Translations under genes and position numbers: made by a program
Notes under the pieces: generated by a model
The model's input: the letters and a program-made list of their open reading frames with translations, nothing else
Databases searched by the model: none
What the model was told of the DNA's origin: nothing
Source: Paramesorhizobium endophyticum
GTDB taxonomy: Bacteria > Pseudomonadota > Alphaproteobacteria > Rhizobiales > Rhizobiaceae
Direction of reading: 5' to 3'
Length of the DNA stretch: 64,000 nucleotides
Assembly (NCBI RefSeq): GCF_014640615.1
Contig: NZ_BMHH01000001.1
Location: 186,001-250,000 of the forward strand
In this document: in pieces, positions 54,713 to 64,000 of the stretch
Position numbering within the stretch: the stretch's first letter is position 1
How the letters are laid out: each line of letters opens with the position of its first letter

Positions 54713-56761
54713 CTATTTTTTCTTGACCACCGCCGGGCTCACCACTTTGGCAGGCGGCCTGTCCAGCGCCGGGTTACGTTCCTGTTCAACGAAGACCATC
54801 TCGCCATTGTCTTTCAGATAGCTGCCGTCGTCACTCTTGACGGGCAGCACCATCCCCAGCTTCGACCAGGCATAGGGCATCTGGTTGTAGCCATCGGTGG
54901 CCGACAAAGGCTCGCCCTGCTGGTCATATCCGCGGAACCATTCCTTGTAGGTCCGGGTCTTGTTCTTCTGGTCGTAGTCGAAAACGATATCCGGTCGCTG
55001 GACGGGCCACCACGCCTGATTGCAGGACCAGAAATCGCCCTGCCAAGGACATGACATATAGGCCGCGAGCGAGCCGGGCTCGACATCTTTGCCCACCCGG
55101 AATGCCTCGGCGAAATTGTCGCGATAAATGATGAGATAGGGGAACTCTATGCCTGGGTGAAATCCGCCGCCGATGGTAGGCTCCAGCGCCGCCTCGTCCA
55201 GCGCGCGCGGCTGCTCGGCGGGCGGCAAGGATTCAAGCTCCATGGGCTCTGGCTCCATGGGCTCTGGCGGCGTGCCGATTTCAAAGTTTCCGTCCGCCCA
55301 TTCTTTCATGTGGTTGAGTTGCAAGCCAGTCAGGCTCAGGAACTGGTTGGGGAAGGTGTTGCCCAGTTGCTGGTTCTGCAACGGTTTGCCCGCCGTGCCC
55401 CACAGCTTGGGCATCTTCCAGTCTTCCTCCCCTCGCTTGAATTCGGCGTTCTGCCAGCTCGTCGGGCGCTCCGGCGGCGGCGGCATCAGCGAATCGACCA
55501 GCCGTCCGTTATTTCCCGCCGCATGCCGCATCAGATTGTAGACCATCTGCCGTGTCGGCTGGCTGTTCGCGCCCGGATCGGTGAAAGAAGCCATGTAATC
55601 GCTGTCGAGCAAATTACCCGGCTGCTTCGGGCCATGGGCCGCGCCGTCGGTTTCCGGCGTCACGCCCGCCGCCTCGGCGCTCACCCAGCCATAGTTCACC
55701 GCCTTGGCGAAGATCGGATAGATATCGCGATAGAAATTCGTCTTCTGACCGGCATAGGGATATGCCTCGGGAAACGCCTCATAGACGCGGTCCAGTATCG
55801 ATACCACATGATACATGTGGGGTGCATATTTCGGGGGTGCGGTGACGACCCACGCACCGGCATGCGGATTTCGAGTTCCTTCGTCCGCTTCGGAGGTGAC
55901 GCCGTCACGCGTGCTGAGGACGGTGCCGTCCCGGAGCGTAACCGTAACGTCTATTTCCCCGCCGCAGGTGTCGTCCCACCATCCCGGAACGTTGAAATAT
56001 GCGAACTGGTTGGTGAGCGCGTTTTTTCCGCCCTCCGGACCGTTGGGAGGATCGACCGTCATGCTCGGATTGGACAGCGCCACCTTGGGTGTGGTGACGC
56101 ACCCGCTTTTCCCCGCCGCCGGAATGAACAGCAGGCGATGGTTGGTATCGAGCCGCAATTGCCCCAGCTCGATATCCTTCGCGGGCTTATAGGTGACTTT
56201 GACGTCCTGGGACCGGTCCTTCGGGCTAAATCCTTCGAAACGAAGGGCGCCCGGCAGCGTGCCCTCCGTCACATCGGTAAAGACGTCCCCTTTCATGACA
56301 ACCGGCTCATCCTGCCCCGGAGCGATGGTGCGCACACCCGGATCGATGATAAGCTGGGTACGTTCGATTGGTTTCAGGCCCGGCTGGATCGATGGATTGC
56401 GCAGCTGGTCCGGATCGAAGAGATAGGCGCCCTGGAAGGCATAATTCGCCGCTTTCATGTTTCTCACATGAACCCGCCAGCGGACCGACCTTACGAGACG
56501 GACGAGGCCGGAATCGGAGGTAAGCTCCGCGACCACATTGCCGTCGGCATCGTAGCCATAGACCCGGAATCGCTGCGCCTGGCGTTTCAGCCGTGCATTG
56601 CTGTCGCGATAGGTCCCGCCCTTGGGGCCAGGGCCATTGTTGCCGCCGGGGTCGACCACAATGCCTGGCGCCTCGGGGCCGATATAAAATTCGTCGCTGT
56701 CCCCCAGGCGAGCAACGCCGATGCCGGGATGAATGCGAATGCTCTTGATGATCTGGGCCAC
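54713..56761 (-). CDS. LodA-like CTQ-dependent amino-acid oxidase homologue
   Basis: A 682-residue protein of the LodA/GoxA family, which oxidises lysine or glycine with release of hydrogen peroxide and ammonia. The family's N-terminal IIKSIRIHPGIGVARLGDSDEFYIGPE and C-terminal AWWPVQRPDIV blocks are clear. The block usually written C-x-GG-x-F-x-PGIE reads TIGGGFHPGIE here, with Thr529 where the cofactor Cys is expected. Cys571 and Cys580 lie near Trp585. The start is GTG with AAAAAGG seven bases before. It has no signal peptide, so export, if any, is indirect. Confidence 0.85.
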   Translation of the reverse strand: MAQIIKSIRIHPGIGVARLGDSDEFYIGPEAPGIVVDPGGNNGPGPKGGTYRDSNARLKRQAQRFRVYGYDADGNVVAELTSDSGLVRLVRSVRWRVHVRNMKAANYAFQGAYLFDPDQLRNPSIQPGLKPIERTQLIIDPGVRTIAPGQDEPVVMKGDVFTDVTEGTLPGALRFEGFSPKDRSQDVKVTYKPAKDIELGQLRLDTNHRLLFIPAAGKSGCVTTPKVALSNPSMTVDPPNGPEGGKNALTNQFAYFNVPGWWDDTCGGEIDVTVTLRDGTVLSTRDGVTSEADEGTRNPHAGAWVVTAPPKYAPHMYHVVSILDRVYEAFPEAYPYAGQKTNFYRDIYPIFAKAVNYGWVSAEAAGVTPETDGAAHGPKQPGNLLDSDYMASFTDPGANSQPTRQMVYNLMRHAAGNNGRLVDSLMPPPPERPTSWQNAEFKRGEEDWKMPKLWGTAGKPLQNQQLGNTFPNQFLSLTGLQLNHMKEWADGNFEIGTPPEPMEPEPMELESLPPAEQPRALDEAALEPTIGGGFHPGIEFPYLIIYRDNFAEAFRVGKDVEPGSLAAYMSCPWQGDFWSCNQAWWPVQRPDIVFDYDQKNKTRTYKEWFRGYDQQGEPLSATDGYNQMPYAWSKLGMVLPVKSDDGSYLKDNGEMVFVEQERNPALDRPPAKVVSPAVVKKK

Positions 56762-56822
56762 GGCTCAACCTTTTTAAAAATTGCTTTCATCAACTTGGCG
56801 ATGAACGAGAAGCGGCAATCTG

Positions 56823-57125
56823 CTAAACAAGCGGGGATGCGAAGCCGGGATTGCTCAGGGACGACCGGATGATCTTCCAATCCTGCAAGTCGGCGGAAGC
56901 AACCGTGTACCGGTTACCGAAATGGGTTATCTCGGCTTGGGTGAGTCCCTTTGACCGGTGATGGGACAAGACCGCGAAACCACCGCCGAAGCTCGCCTTG
57001 ATCGATTTTTCGATGTGCAGGCCGATCTCTGCAGCGCTCGCCTCCGCGGTGCTGGCCATGACCGGGAGTGACAAGGCCGAGACCGCTGCGCATCCCTTGA
57101 TAAAATCACGACGTCCGATGCGCAT
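56823..57125 (-). CDS. Small Tat-exported protein upstream of lodA
   Basis: A 100-residue protein. The twin-arginine signal is at the N-terminus (GRRDFIKGCAAVSALSLPVMA), with cleavage near STAEA, leaving a mature part of about 70 residues. GGAGG lies five bases before the ATG at 57125. It is 61 bases upstream of lodA on the same strand, so it is probably the first gene of the lodA-lodB unit. It may help export or activity of LodA. No known family is recognised. Confidence 0.75.
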   Translation of the reverse strand: MRIGRRDFIKGCAAVSALSLPVMASTAEASAAEIGLHIEKSIKASFGGGFAVLSHHRSKGLTQAEITHFGNRYTVASADLQDWKIIRSSLSNPGFASPLV

Positions 57126-57470
57126 GTTCACCTCCTTGGCTCCTATGTTCTCCTTAACGCGCATCGTATATCATGTTTATACTTATAGTATAGTCTGAAT
57201 AGCCTTTTCATGACTCTCAATCTACAGATAATTATTTGCGTATTATTTAGAGTGCAGACTGCTTTCAATTGTAAATCTTGCCGGTTTCGCTTCACGGGCT
57301 AAACGAACTGCACCTTCGCGCCAGGCCGGCCGGGCAACGGCATTTTTGCGGAATCACCGAATTGAGACTGGCGGACTTAAATCGATTAGATTATATCGCT
57401 TGTCGAGCGCGGCAGGACCTTTTACCCTTGGGTTTGAGTCCTCATGCGTTCCAATGGAAGAGACAAGCCC
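57126..57470. other. Divergent regulatory gap between the lod unit and zwf
   Basis: 345 bases without a gene. It is AT-rich from about 57150 to 57280. A TATACT-TAT-AGTATA inverted repeat sits at 57178-57192, 53 bases before the Tat gene, with TATACG/GATATA -10-like sequence on the minus strand around 57165-57172. The part nearest zwf contains no motif I can name. Confidence 0.5.
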
Positions 57471-58946
57471 ATGACCAGCCAGACCATACCGGTAGCGCCT
57501 TTCGACTGCATCATTTTCGGCGGTTCCGGGGACCTCGCGGAACGCAAGCTGATCCCCGCGCTTTACCAGCGCCAGCGCGCCGGCCAGCTTTCGGAGCCGA
57601 CGCGCATCATCGGCGCTTCCCGCTCGTCGATGACGGATGAGGAATATCGCGCCTTCGCCCGTGCGGCCATCAAGGAATTCGTCAAGCCCGATGAGGTCGA
57701 CGACAAGGAAGTCGAGACCTTCATCGCCCGCCTCTCCTATGTCGCCGTCGATGCCAAGACCGACAATGGCTGGGATGCGCTGAAAGCGCTGATCGAGAAG
57801 GAACCGGCGCGCATCCGCGTCTTCTATCTCGCTGTCAGCCCCTCGCTTTTCGGCGATATCGCCCAGCATCTGAAGGCGTCGGACCTCATCACGCCGGACA
57901 CCCGCATCATCGTGGAAAAGCCCATCGGGCGCGATTTGAAATCGGCGAAGGCGCTCAACGACACCATCGGAAGCGTGTTCCGCGAGGACCAGATCTTCCG
58001 CATCGACCATTATCTGGGCAAGGAGACGGTGCAGAATCTGATGGCGCTGCGCTTCGCCAATGTGCTCTACGAGCCCTTGTGGAACTCCGCCCATATCGAC
58101 CACGTCCAGATCACCGTGGCCGAATCGGTGGGCCTCGAAGGCCGCGCCGATTATTACGACAAGGCGGGCGCGCTGCGCGACATGGTGCAGAACCATCTGT
58201 TGCAATTGCTCTGCCTCGTCGCGATGGAGCCGCCTTCTTCCATGGAGGCCGACGCCGTCCATGACGAGAAGGTCAAGGTGCTGCGCTCGCTCCAGCCGAT
58301 CACCAACGCCAATGTCGAGGATCGCACCGTGCGCGGCCAGTACCGCGCGGGCGCTTCGGCGGGCGGTCCGGTCAAGGGCTATCTCGACGAGCTTGAAGGG
58401 CATACCAGCAACACGGAGACATTCGTCGCCATCAAGGCCGAAATCGCCAACTGGCGCTGGGCGGGCGTGCCGTTCTATCTGCGCACGGGCAAGCGGCTTG
58501 CCACCCGTGTTTCCGAGATTGTCGTCACCTTCAAGCAGGTTCCGCATTCGATCTTCGATGAAAATGCGGGCCGCATCATCGCCAACCAGCTCGTCATCCG
58601 GCTCCAGCCGGACGAAGGCGTCAAGCAATGGCTGATGATCAAGGATCCCGGCCCCGGCGGCATGCGCCTGCGCCATGTGCCGCTGGACATGAGCTTTGCC
58701 GAATCCTTCAAGGAGCGCAATCCGGACGCCTATGAGCGGCTGATCATGGATGTGGTGCGCGGCAACCAGACGCTGTTCATGCGCCGCGACGAGGTGGAAG
58801 CGGCATGGCGCTGGATCGACCCCATCCTGCAAGGGTGGGAGGATAGCGGCCAGCCGGTGCAGGGCTATACCGCCGGCACCTGGGGCCCGTCCGGGGCCAT
58901 CGCGCTCATCGAGCGGGACGGCCGCACCTGGCACGAGAGCCTCTAA
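57471..58946 (+). CDS. zwf: Glucose-6-phosphate 1-dehydrogenase
   Basis: A 491-residue enzyme oxidising glucose-6-phosphate to 6-phosphogluconolactone with NADP+. It has the nucleotide motif IIFGGSGDLAERKLIPALYQ and the active-site signature RIDHYLGKE. Normal length. The ATG at 57471 fits the family and has GGAAGAG upstream. First gene of zwf-pgl-edd. The large antisense frame is a shadow. Confidence 0.98.
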   Translation: MTSQTIPVAPFDCIIFGGSGDLAERKLIPALYQRQRAGQLSEPTRIIGASRSSMTDEEYRAFARAAIKEFVKPDEVDDKEVETFIARLSYVAVDAKTDNGWDALKALIEKEPARIRVFYLAVSPSLFGDIAQHLKASDLITPDTRIIVEKPIGRDLKSAKALNDTIGSVFREDQIFRIDHYLGKETVQNLMALRFANVLYEPLWNSAHIDHVQITVAESVGLEGRADYYDKAGALRDMVQNHLLQLLCLVAMEPPSSMEADAVHDEKVKVLRSLQPITNANVEDRTVRGQYRAGASAGGPVKGYLDELEGHTSNTETFVAIKAEIANWRWAGVPFYLRTGKRLATRVSEIVVTFKQVPHSIFDENAGRIIANQLVIRLQPDEGVKQWLMIKDPGPGGMRLRHVPLDMSFAESFKERNPDAYERLIMDVVRGNQTLFMRRDEVEAAWRWIDPILQGWEDSGQPVQGYTAGTWGPSGAIALIERDGRTWHESL

Positions 58947-58949
58947 GCC

Positions 58950-59645
58950 ATGGCGATCGAATGGCATGAATTCGCAAATAGCGCCGCGCTGGCCTCGGCA
59001 CTCTCGGCCGAAATCGCGGCGCGGCTGGATAAGGCCGTGCGCGAGCGCGGCGCGGCGGTGCTCGCGGTTTCAGGCGGGACGACGCCCGTTGCCCTGTTCG
59101 AAGCGCTGTCGCAGCACGACATCGACTGGGCCTCCGTCACGGTGACACTGGTGGACGAACGCCTCGTGCCGCCTGACAATGCCCGCTCCAATGAAAAGCT
59201 GGTGCGCACGCATCTCCTCAAGGACAAGGCGGGCAAGGCGAAGTTCATCGGGCTTTATAACGCCGCGCCTAGCCCGGAAGAAGCGGCCAAGGCAGCGGAC
59301 GACCGCATTGCCGCGCTGCCTAGGCCCTTCGACGTGGTGGTGCTCGGCATGGGAACGGACGGGCATACGGCTTCGTTCTTCCCCGGTGGCGACAGGCTTC
59401 GCGATGCAATCGATCCGCAAGGCGAGGCGCTGGTCCTGCCGATGCAGGCGGAGGGGGCGGGAGAGCCGCGCCTGACGCTGACATTGCCTGTCATCGCAGA
59501 GGCCCGTTTCATCGTCCTTCATATCGAAGGCGCGGCCAAGCGCGAGGTGCTGACCCGCGCGGTGGAGCCCGGGACCGAAACCGAAATGCCTGTTCGCGCG
59601 GTGCTGAACCATGCGCACACGCCGGTGCAGGTGTACTGGGCTTGA
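58950..59645 (+). CDS. pgl: 6-phosphogluconolactonase
   Basis: A 231-residue lactonase (DevB type) hydrolysing 6-phosphogluconolactone. It has the VSGGTTPVALFEAL, TVTLVDERLVPPDNARSN and VVLGMGTDGHTASFFPGG blocks. It starts three bases after zwf. A palindromic repeat separates it from edd. Confidence 0.96.
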   Translation: MAIEWHEFANSAALASALSAEIAARLDKAVRERGAAVLAVSGGTTPVALFEALSQHDIDWASVTVTLVDERLVPPDNARSNEKLVRTHLLKDKAGKAKFIGLYNAAPSPEEAAKAADDRIAALPRPFDVVVLGMGTDGHTASFFPGGDRLRDAIDPQGEALVLPMQAEGAGEPRLTLTLPVIAEARFIVLHIEGAAKREVLTRAVEPGTETEMPVRAVLNHAHTPVQVYWA

Positions 59646-59673
59646 TCGCCATAAAGGCAATCGCCGTGGAATG

Positions 59674-59829
59674 CCCCTCACCCTTACCCTCTCCCCGCAC
59701 GCGGGGCGAGGGGGACGCGAGCGTTGCGTCCCATTCCTCGTCCCCTGCACCGGGCATGAAGGGTAAGGTGGAAATGTCCACGTCCCCCTCTCCCCGTATT
59801 TCACGGGGAGAGGGTAAGGGTGAGGGGCT
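59674..59829. repeat. Inverted-repeat element between pgl and edd
   Basis: The ends CCCCTCACCCTTACCCTCTC and GAGAGGGTAAGGGTGAGGGG are exact complements. The interior carries CCCCGCACGCGGGG and smaller stems. It lies within a transcription unit. No gene. Confidence 0.9.
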
Positions 59830-59874
59830 ATTCGCCGGCGAAGTAAGAACTGAACCGCTTTCAGGAGAATATGA

Positions 59875-61689
59875 ATGTCCGCCGACAAGCGAATTCTCGA
59901 TATCACCAACCGCATCCGCGAGCGCTCGAAGCCCGCGCGTGAAGCATATCTGGAACGAGTGCGGCAGGCGGCGGCGAAGAAGCCGGCGCGGTCGTTTCTC
60001 GGCTGCGGCAATCTCGCCCATGGCTTCGCCGCCTGCGGGCCTGCTGAGAAGGCGGATCTGGCCAGCGATGTCGTGCCGAACCTCGCCATCATCACCGCCT
60101 ATAATGACATGCTCTCGGCGCACCAGCCCTATGAGACGTTTCCGCAGCTGATCAAGCAGGCGGCGCGCGAGGCGGGCGGTGTGGCGCAGGTCGCGAGCGG
60201 CGTGCCCGCCATGTGCGACGGCGTCACCCAGGGCTTCGCGGGCATGGAGCTGTCACTGTTTTCGCGCGATGTGATCGCCATGGCGACGGCGGTAGGCCTC
60301 TCGCATGACATGTTCGACGCCGCCGTATTCCTCGGCGTCTGCGACAAGATCGTGCCGGGGCTGATGATCGGCGCGCTGACCTTCGGCCATCTGCCCGCCG
60401 TGTTCGTCCCCGCAGGACCGATGACCACGGGCCTGCCGAACGACGAGAAGGCGCGCATTCGCCAGCTCTATGCGGAGGGCAAGGTGGGCCGCGCGGAACT
60501 GCTCGAAGCCGAGTCGAAATCCTATCACGGGCCGGGCACCTGCACCTTCTACGGCACGGCCAATTCCAACCAGATGCTGATGGAGATCATGGGCCTGCAC
60601 CTGCCGGGCGCCTCCTTCGTCAATCCCGGCACCCCCTTGCGCGATGCGCTGACCAAGGAAGCCGCCAGGCGTGCGCTCGCCATCACCGCGCTCGGCAATG
60701 AATATACCCCTGTTGGCGAGATGATCGACGAGCGCTCCATCGTCAATGGCGTCGTCGGGCTCAACGCCACCGGCGGCTCGACCAACCATACGATTCATCT
60801 GATCGCCATGGCGGCGGCGGCGGGCATCGCGCTCACCTGGCGCGATATTGCAGACATTTCCGAGGTGGTGCCGCTGCTGGCGCGCGTCTATCCGAACGGG
60901 CTTGCCGATGTGAACCATTTCCACGCGGCGGGCGGGATGGGTTATCTCATCCGCGAGTTGCTCGACGCCGGGCTGCTGCATGAGGATGTCCGCACCGTCT
61001 GGGGCGAAGGCCTGCGCCCCTACGCCATCGAGCCGATGCTGGACGAGGCCGGCAATGTCGCGCGGCGGCCCGCACCGGCAAAGAGCGGCGACGAGAAAGT
61101 GCTCGCGCCCGCCTCGCAGCCCTTCCAGCCGAGCGGCGGCATCCGCGTTCTGAGCGGCAATATCGGCAATGCCATCATCAAGATTTCCGCCGTCAAGCCG
61201 GAGCGGCATGTGATCGAGGCCCCTGCCCTCGTATTCGACAGCCAGGCGGCGCTCAACGAAGCCTTCAAGGCGGGCAAGCTCGACCGCGATTTCGTCGCCG
61301 TCGTTCGTTTCCAGGGCCCGAAGGCGAACGGCATGCCGGAACTGCACAAGCTGACGACCGTTCTCGGCATATTGCAGGATCGCGGACGGCGCGTCGCGCT
61401 CGTCACGGATGGCCGCATGTCCGGCGCATCGGGCAAGGTGCCGTCCGCCATCCATGTGACGCCCGAAGCGCTCGACGGCGGGCTGATCGGCAAGATCCGT
61501 AATGGCGATATCGTGCGGCTCGATGCCGTTGCCGGGACGCTGGAAGTGCTGGTGAGCACGGCGGTACTGGCGGCGCGGGAGACGGACAAGATCGATCTTT
61601 CGGGCAACCAGTTCGGCATGGGCCGCGAACTGTTCGCAGCGTTCCGCCAGATTGCGGGACGGGCGGATCAGGGGGCGTCAGTGTTTTGA
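59875..61689 (+). CDS. edd: 6-phosphogluconate dehydratase
   Basis: A 604-residue iron-sulfur dehydratase of the Entner-Doudoroff pathway, converting 6-phosphogluconate to KDPG. It shows [15 protein letters not shown], the [22 protein letters not shown] cysteine block, [12 protein letters not shown] and [21 protein letters not shown] precedes the ATG at 59875. Last gene of the cluster; eda is not in the window. Confidence 0.97.
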   Translation: MSADKRILDITNRIRERSKPAREAYLERVRQAAAKKPARSFLGCGNLAHGFAACGPAEKADLASDVVPNLAIITAYNDMLSAHQPYETFPQLIKQAAREAGGVAQVASGVPAMCDGVTQGFAGMELSLFSRDVIAMATAVGLSHDMFDAAVFLGVCDKIVPGLMIGALTFGHLPAVFVPAGPMTTGLPNDEKARIRQLYAEGKVGRAELLEAESKSYHGPGTCTFYGTANSNQMLMEIMGLHLPGASFVNPGTPLRDALTKEAARRALAITALGNEYTPVGEMIDERSIVNGVVGLNATGGSTNHTIHLIAMAAAAGIALTWRDIADISEVVPLLARVYPNGLADVNHFHAAGGMGYLIRELLDAGLLHEDVRTVWGEGLRPYAIEPMLDEAGNVARRPAPAKSGDEKVLAPASQPFQPSGGIRVLSGNIGNAIIKISAVKPERHVIEAPALVFDSQAALNEAFKAGKLDRDFVAVVRFQGPKANGMPELHKLTTVLGILQDRGRRVALVTDGRMSGASGKVPSAIHVTPEALDGGLIGKIRNGDIVRLDAVAGTLEVLVSTAVLAARETDKIDLSGNQFGMGRELFAAFRQIAGRADQGASVF

Positions 61690-61742
61690 TATTTTGATAT
61701 GCGGTGGACTGGGTGCCAAGCGCCGCTGCCGGCCAGTTTGCA

Positions 61743-61889
61743 CCTTCCCTCCCCCTTGCGGGGAAGGTGCCCGCGTAGCGGGCGGATGGGGGTGGTGACG
61801 TTTGCGCTTGCTTCGAAGAACCGTGGCGCAAACGTCACCACCCCCACCCGACCCTATCGGGCCACCCTCCCCGCAAGGGGGAGGGAGGG
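61743..61889. repeat. ~145-bp inverted-repeat element, copy C
   Basis: Same element as 13567-13712 but in the opposite orientation. Its centre reads GCGCTTGCTTCGAAG...GGCGC, the complement of copy A with few changes. It lies between edd and folD, which converge. Confidence 0.88.
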
Positions 61890-61915
61890 CGCGAGCTTAA
61901 TGCCTGCAGCGCGCC

Positions 61916-62815
61916 TCAAAACCGCGGTGCAGCCTTCCCCGCTGCCCGATAGGCCGATATGACCGTGTTGGCCATCAGCATGGCGATCGTCATCGGGCCG
62001 ACGCCGCCCGGGACCGGCGTTATCGCGGCTGCCACCTCTGAGGCTTCGGCATAATCCACATCGCCGACAAGGCGCGTCTTGCCTTCGCCCTTTTCCGGCG
62101 CAGGGATGCGGTTGATGCCGACGTCGATGACGGTCGCGCCCGGTTTCACCCAGTCGCCCTTCACCATTTGCGGACGGCCCACGGCGGCGACCAGAATATC
62201 GGCGGTGCGGCAGAGGGCGGGAAGGTCTTTCGTGCGGCTGTGGGCAATCGTCACCGTGGCGTTCGCATTCAGGAGCAATTGCGCCATCGGCTTGCCGAAG
62301 AGGTTCGAGCGGCCAATCACCACCGCATTGAGGCCGGAAAGGTCCTCACCATGGGTGCGGCGCACAAAGACCATAGCGCCTGCGGGCGTGCAGGAAACCA
62401 GGCCCGTTTCCAGATCGCCCGTCGCGAGCTTGCCGGCATTGACGACGTGGAGGCCGTCCACATCCTTTTCCGGCAGGATCGACTGGATGATCGGCTCGGA
62501 TTCCAGATGCTTAGGCAGCGGCAATTGGACGAGGATGCCATGGATCGAGGGATCAGCATTCAACGAAGCGACGAGCGCCTCCAGCTCTTCCTGCGTCGTC
62601 TCGGCGGGCAAGGTATGCTGGACGGATTTGAAGCCGCATTCCTTCGCCATCCTGCTTTTTGAGCTGACATAGACATGGCTGGCCGGATCGTCTCCAACGA
62701 TGATCACCGCGAGACCGGGAACGACGCCCGTTTGCGAGGCAAGTTCGGCGGTCGCCTGCTTCACCTTGCTCACGACATCCTCGGCAACCGCCTTGCCGTC
62801 AATCACCTGCGCCAT
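61916..62815 (-). CDS. folD: Methylenetetrahydrofolate dehydrogenase / cyclohydrolase
   Basis: A 299-residue bifunctional enzyme of one-carbon metabolism, linking methylene- to formyl-tetrahydrofolate. Signatures are [44 protein letters not shown] and [14 protein letters not shown]. The ATG at 62815 is used since AGGAG is six bases upstream and the length is standard; a TTG six bases earlier is in frame. Confidence 0.97.
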   Translation of the reverse strand: MAQVIDGKAVAEDVVSKVKQATAELASQTGVVPGLAVIIVGDDPASHVYVSSKSRMAKECGFKSVQHTLPAETTQEELEALVASLNADPSIHGILVQLPLPKHLESEPIIQSILPEKDVDGLHVVNAGKLATGDLETGLVSCTPAGAMVFVRRTHGEDLSGLNAVVIGRSNLFGKPMAQLLLNANATVTIAHSRTKDLPALCRTADILVAAVGRPQMVKGDWVKPGATVIDVGINRIPAPEKGEGKTRLVGDVDYAEASEVAAAITPVPGGVGPMTIAMLMANTVISAYRAAGKAAPRF

Positions 62816-62913
62816 TGGCAACTCCTGTGGCTCATCGCATCATTGCAGTGCAATAATCGGCCCAACCGGGCATGACAACCGTCAAAAAGCGACTTGCCCC
62901 GTCAAACGGGCGG

Positions 62914-64000
62914 CTATCCCCCGGCTCTCGCCCGGCGCTTGGCGGCGGTCAGGCGGGTTTCCCCGGGCTGAGGCGATGCTCCGCCAGCGTCATGCGCCGG
63001 AGGTGGCGGCGTATCATCACGATCCGTTGCATTGCGTCCACCACCCACGAGGGCGGCATAGATGCCGCGCAGGATGGCGATGCCGAGACCGGCGAGGAGG
63101 CCCAGCACGAGGCCAGCCAGCAGAATGGTGCGGCGCGACGGACCCAACGGCTCCAGCGCCGGCCTTGCACCTGATATCACGCGAACATTGGCCGTGTTGA
63201 AGCCCTGCTGCTCGCCGGTTTCGCGCGTGCGCAGGAGGAACGCCTCATAGACCGTGCGCTGGGCGTTCGCCTCGCGCTCCAGCTCGCGCAGCTTGACCAT
63301 GTCCTCGTTATTTCCAGCGTACCGCACCTTCAATTGCGCGAGGCGGGCCGAAAGGTCTTTCTCCTGCTGCTGCGAGCGCTGCAGATCGACCTCGCTCGCG
63401 TTGCGGATCCGGGCGAGCTCAGCCTCCACCTCGCGGCGTAGCCCCGCCGCCTGCGACTGCGCCTGGATTAGCGCGGGATGGCGCGGGCCCAGCTTGGTCG
63501 CCAGCCCTTCCGCCTGCTGCCGTGCGGCGGCATATTGAGAGCGCAGGGCGGTGATGACGCCGGAATTCAACCCTTCGGGCAGGCCATCGACGAACAGGCT
63601 ATCCGCCGTCGCGTTGTTGAGCGATTCCGCTCGCGCCCTGAGGCGGATGGTTTCCGCGCGGGCGGCGGAGAGCTGGTTGTTCAGATTGGCGACGTCGTCA
63701 TCGGTGATGAGCCTGCCCTGCACATCGACCAGATCATGCTCGGCCTTGAATTTCTGGACGGCGCTGTCCGCTTTCTCGACGCCGGCTTTCAGATTGGCCA
63801 GGCGCGCGGACAATTCCCCGGTGGCGCGCTTCGCCAATTCGGAATCCTGAACACCCAGCTGCTCCTGGAAGACGTTGCTGATAATATTGGCGAGCTCAGC
63901 CGATTTCTCCGGCTCGCGCGTCTTCACCGTCACGGAGATGATAAAACTCTTCGGGTCGCGGGAGACGGTCAGGCTTTTGCGCAAATTGGCGAGAACCTTG
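62914..64000 (-). CDS. GumC/Wzz-type polysaccharide chain-length protein, partial
   Basis: The C-terminal 362 residues are present; the N-terminus is beyond the right edge. It has the long coiled coils of the periplasmic domain (LNNQLSAARAETIRLRARAESL, EVEAELARIRNASEVDLQRSQQQEKDLSARLAQLKV), then the GARPALEPLGPSRRTILLAGLVLGLLAGLGIAIL terminal helix with the usual Pro-rich lead-in, and a cytoplasmic tail of about 55 residues. No kinase domain follows in this frame. It would control exopolysaccharide chain length and export. Confidence 0.9.
   Translation of the reverse strand, partial: KVLANLRKSLTVSRDPKSFIISVTVKTREPEKSAELANIISNVFQEQLGVQDSELAKRATGELSARLANLKAGVEKADSAVQKFKAEHDLVDVQGRLITDDDVANLNNQLSAARAETIRLRARAESLNNATADSLFVDGLPEGLNSGVITALRSQYAAARQQAEGLATKLGPRHPALIQAQSQAAGLRREVEAELARIRNASEVDLQRSQQQEKDLSARLAQLKVRYAGNNEDMVKLRELEREANAQRTVYEAFLLRTRETGEQQGFNTANVRVISGARPALEPLGPSRRTILLAGLVLGLLAGLGIAILRGIYAALVGGGRNATDRDDTPPPPAHDAGGASPQPGETRLTAAKRRARAGG

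Noticed and set aside
57354..58967. 537-residue minus-strand open frame opposite zwf
   Set aside because: Composition typical of an antisense shadow and no recognisable domain; zwf itself is intact.
60253..61455. 400-residue minus-strand open frame opposite edd
   Set aside because: Shadow frame; edd is complete and conserved.

Overview
The window is a gene-dense, GC-rich piece of an alphaproteobacterial chromosome, most likely from the Hyphomicrobiales near Brucellaceae/Phyllobacteriaceae. The reasons are a PdhS-type hybrid-free cell-cycle kinase, a short-form HisG with HisZ beside HisS, CIRCE-controlled groESL, an Entner-Doudoroff zwf-pgl-edd operon, potFGHI plus puuAB-like genes, and a tRNA-His that lacks the otherwise universal G-1:C73 pair. 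The genus cannot be fixed from the sequence alone.

Layout. 1-5.8 kb: the 5' two thirds of ileS (running off the left edge), a RelE/Xre toxin-antitoxin pair, a MipA/OmpV porin-like protein, ribF and a HAD hydrolase. 6-14.2 kb: an orphan TadG-like VWA protein, groES-groEL with heat-shock promoter and CIRCE, an HxlR regulator divergent from an FMN reductase, fumC and a DoxX protein. 14.4-20.7 kb: hisG-hisZ, hisS, tag, an L,D-transpeptidase and an aldo/keto reductase. 20.8-26.6 kb: a cluster of tiny membrane proteins, glcDEF (glycolate oxidase) with a divergent LysR gene, and a 46-residue membrane peptide. 26.8-34 kb: rsmE, a HigBA pair, gshA, a DUF1127 protein, a LysR regulator, an EamA exporter and xseA. 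34.2-41.7 kb: a secreted protein of unknown function, tRNA-His, the PdhS-like kinase and an AsmA protein. 41.7-53.5 kb: a second tiny-membrane-protein cluster, potI-H-G-F, an ScfR-type regulator divergent from aceA, two small proteins, and a puuA/puuB-like pair. 53.5-64 kb: a LodB/LodA pair with a small Tat-exported protein, zwf-pgl-edd, folD and the C-terminal part of a GumC-like chain-length protein (running off the right edge).

How they fit together: putrescine uptake (potFGHI) sits near gamma-glutamylputrescine degradation (puuAB-like); glyoxylate-producing glycolate oxidase and isocitrate lyase are both present with their probable regulators; zwf-pgl-edd feeds the Entner-Doudoroff route. 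Many intergenic gaps are filled with long palindromic repeats of at least three families, two of them inside transcription units and one apparently in frame inside ileS.

The most interesting item is a family of five single-helix micro-proteins (34-50 residues), most too short for ordinary gene calling. They lie in two distant loci, each headed by a homologous two-helix protein whose stop codon overlaps the first micro-protein start. Others worth attention are CtrA-type boxes around the PdhS-like kinase with a possible small RNA, a LodA homologue that seems to lack the cofactor cysteine, and the palindromic insertion in ileS.
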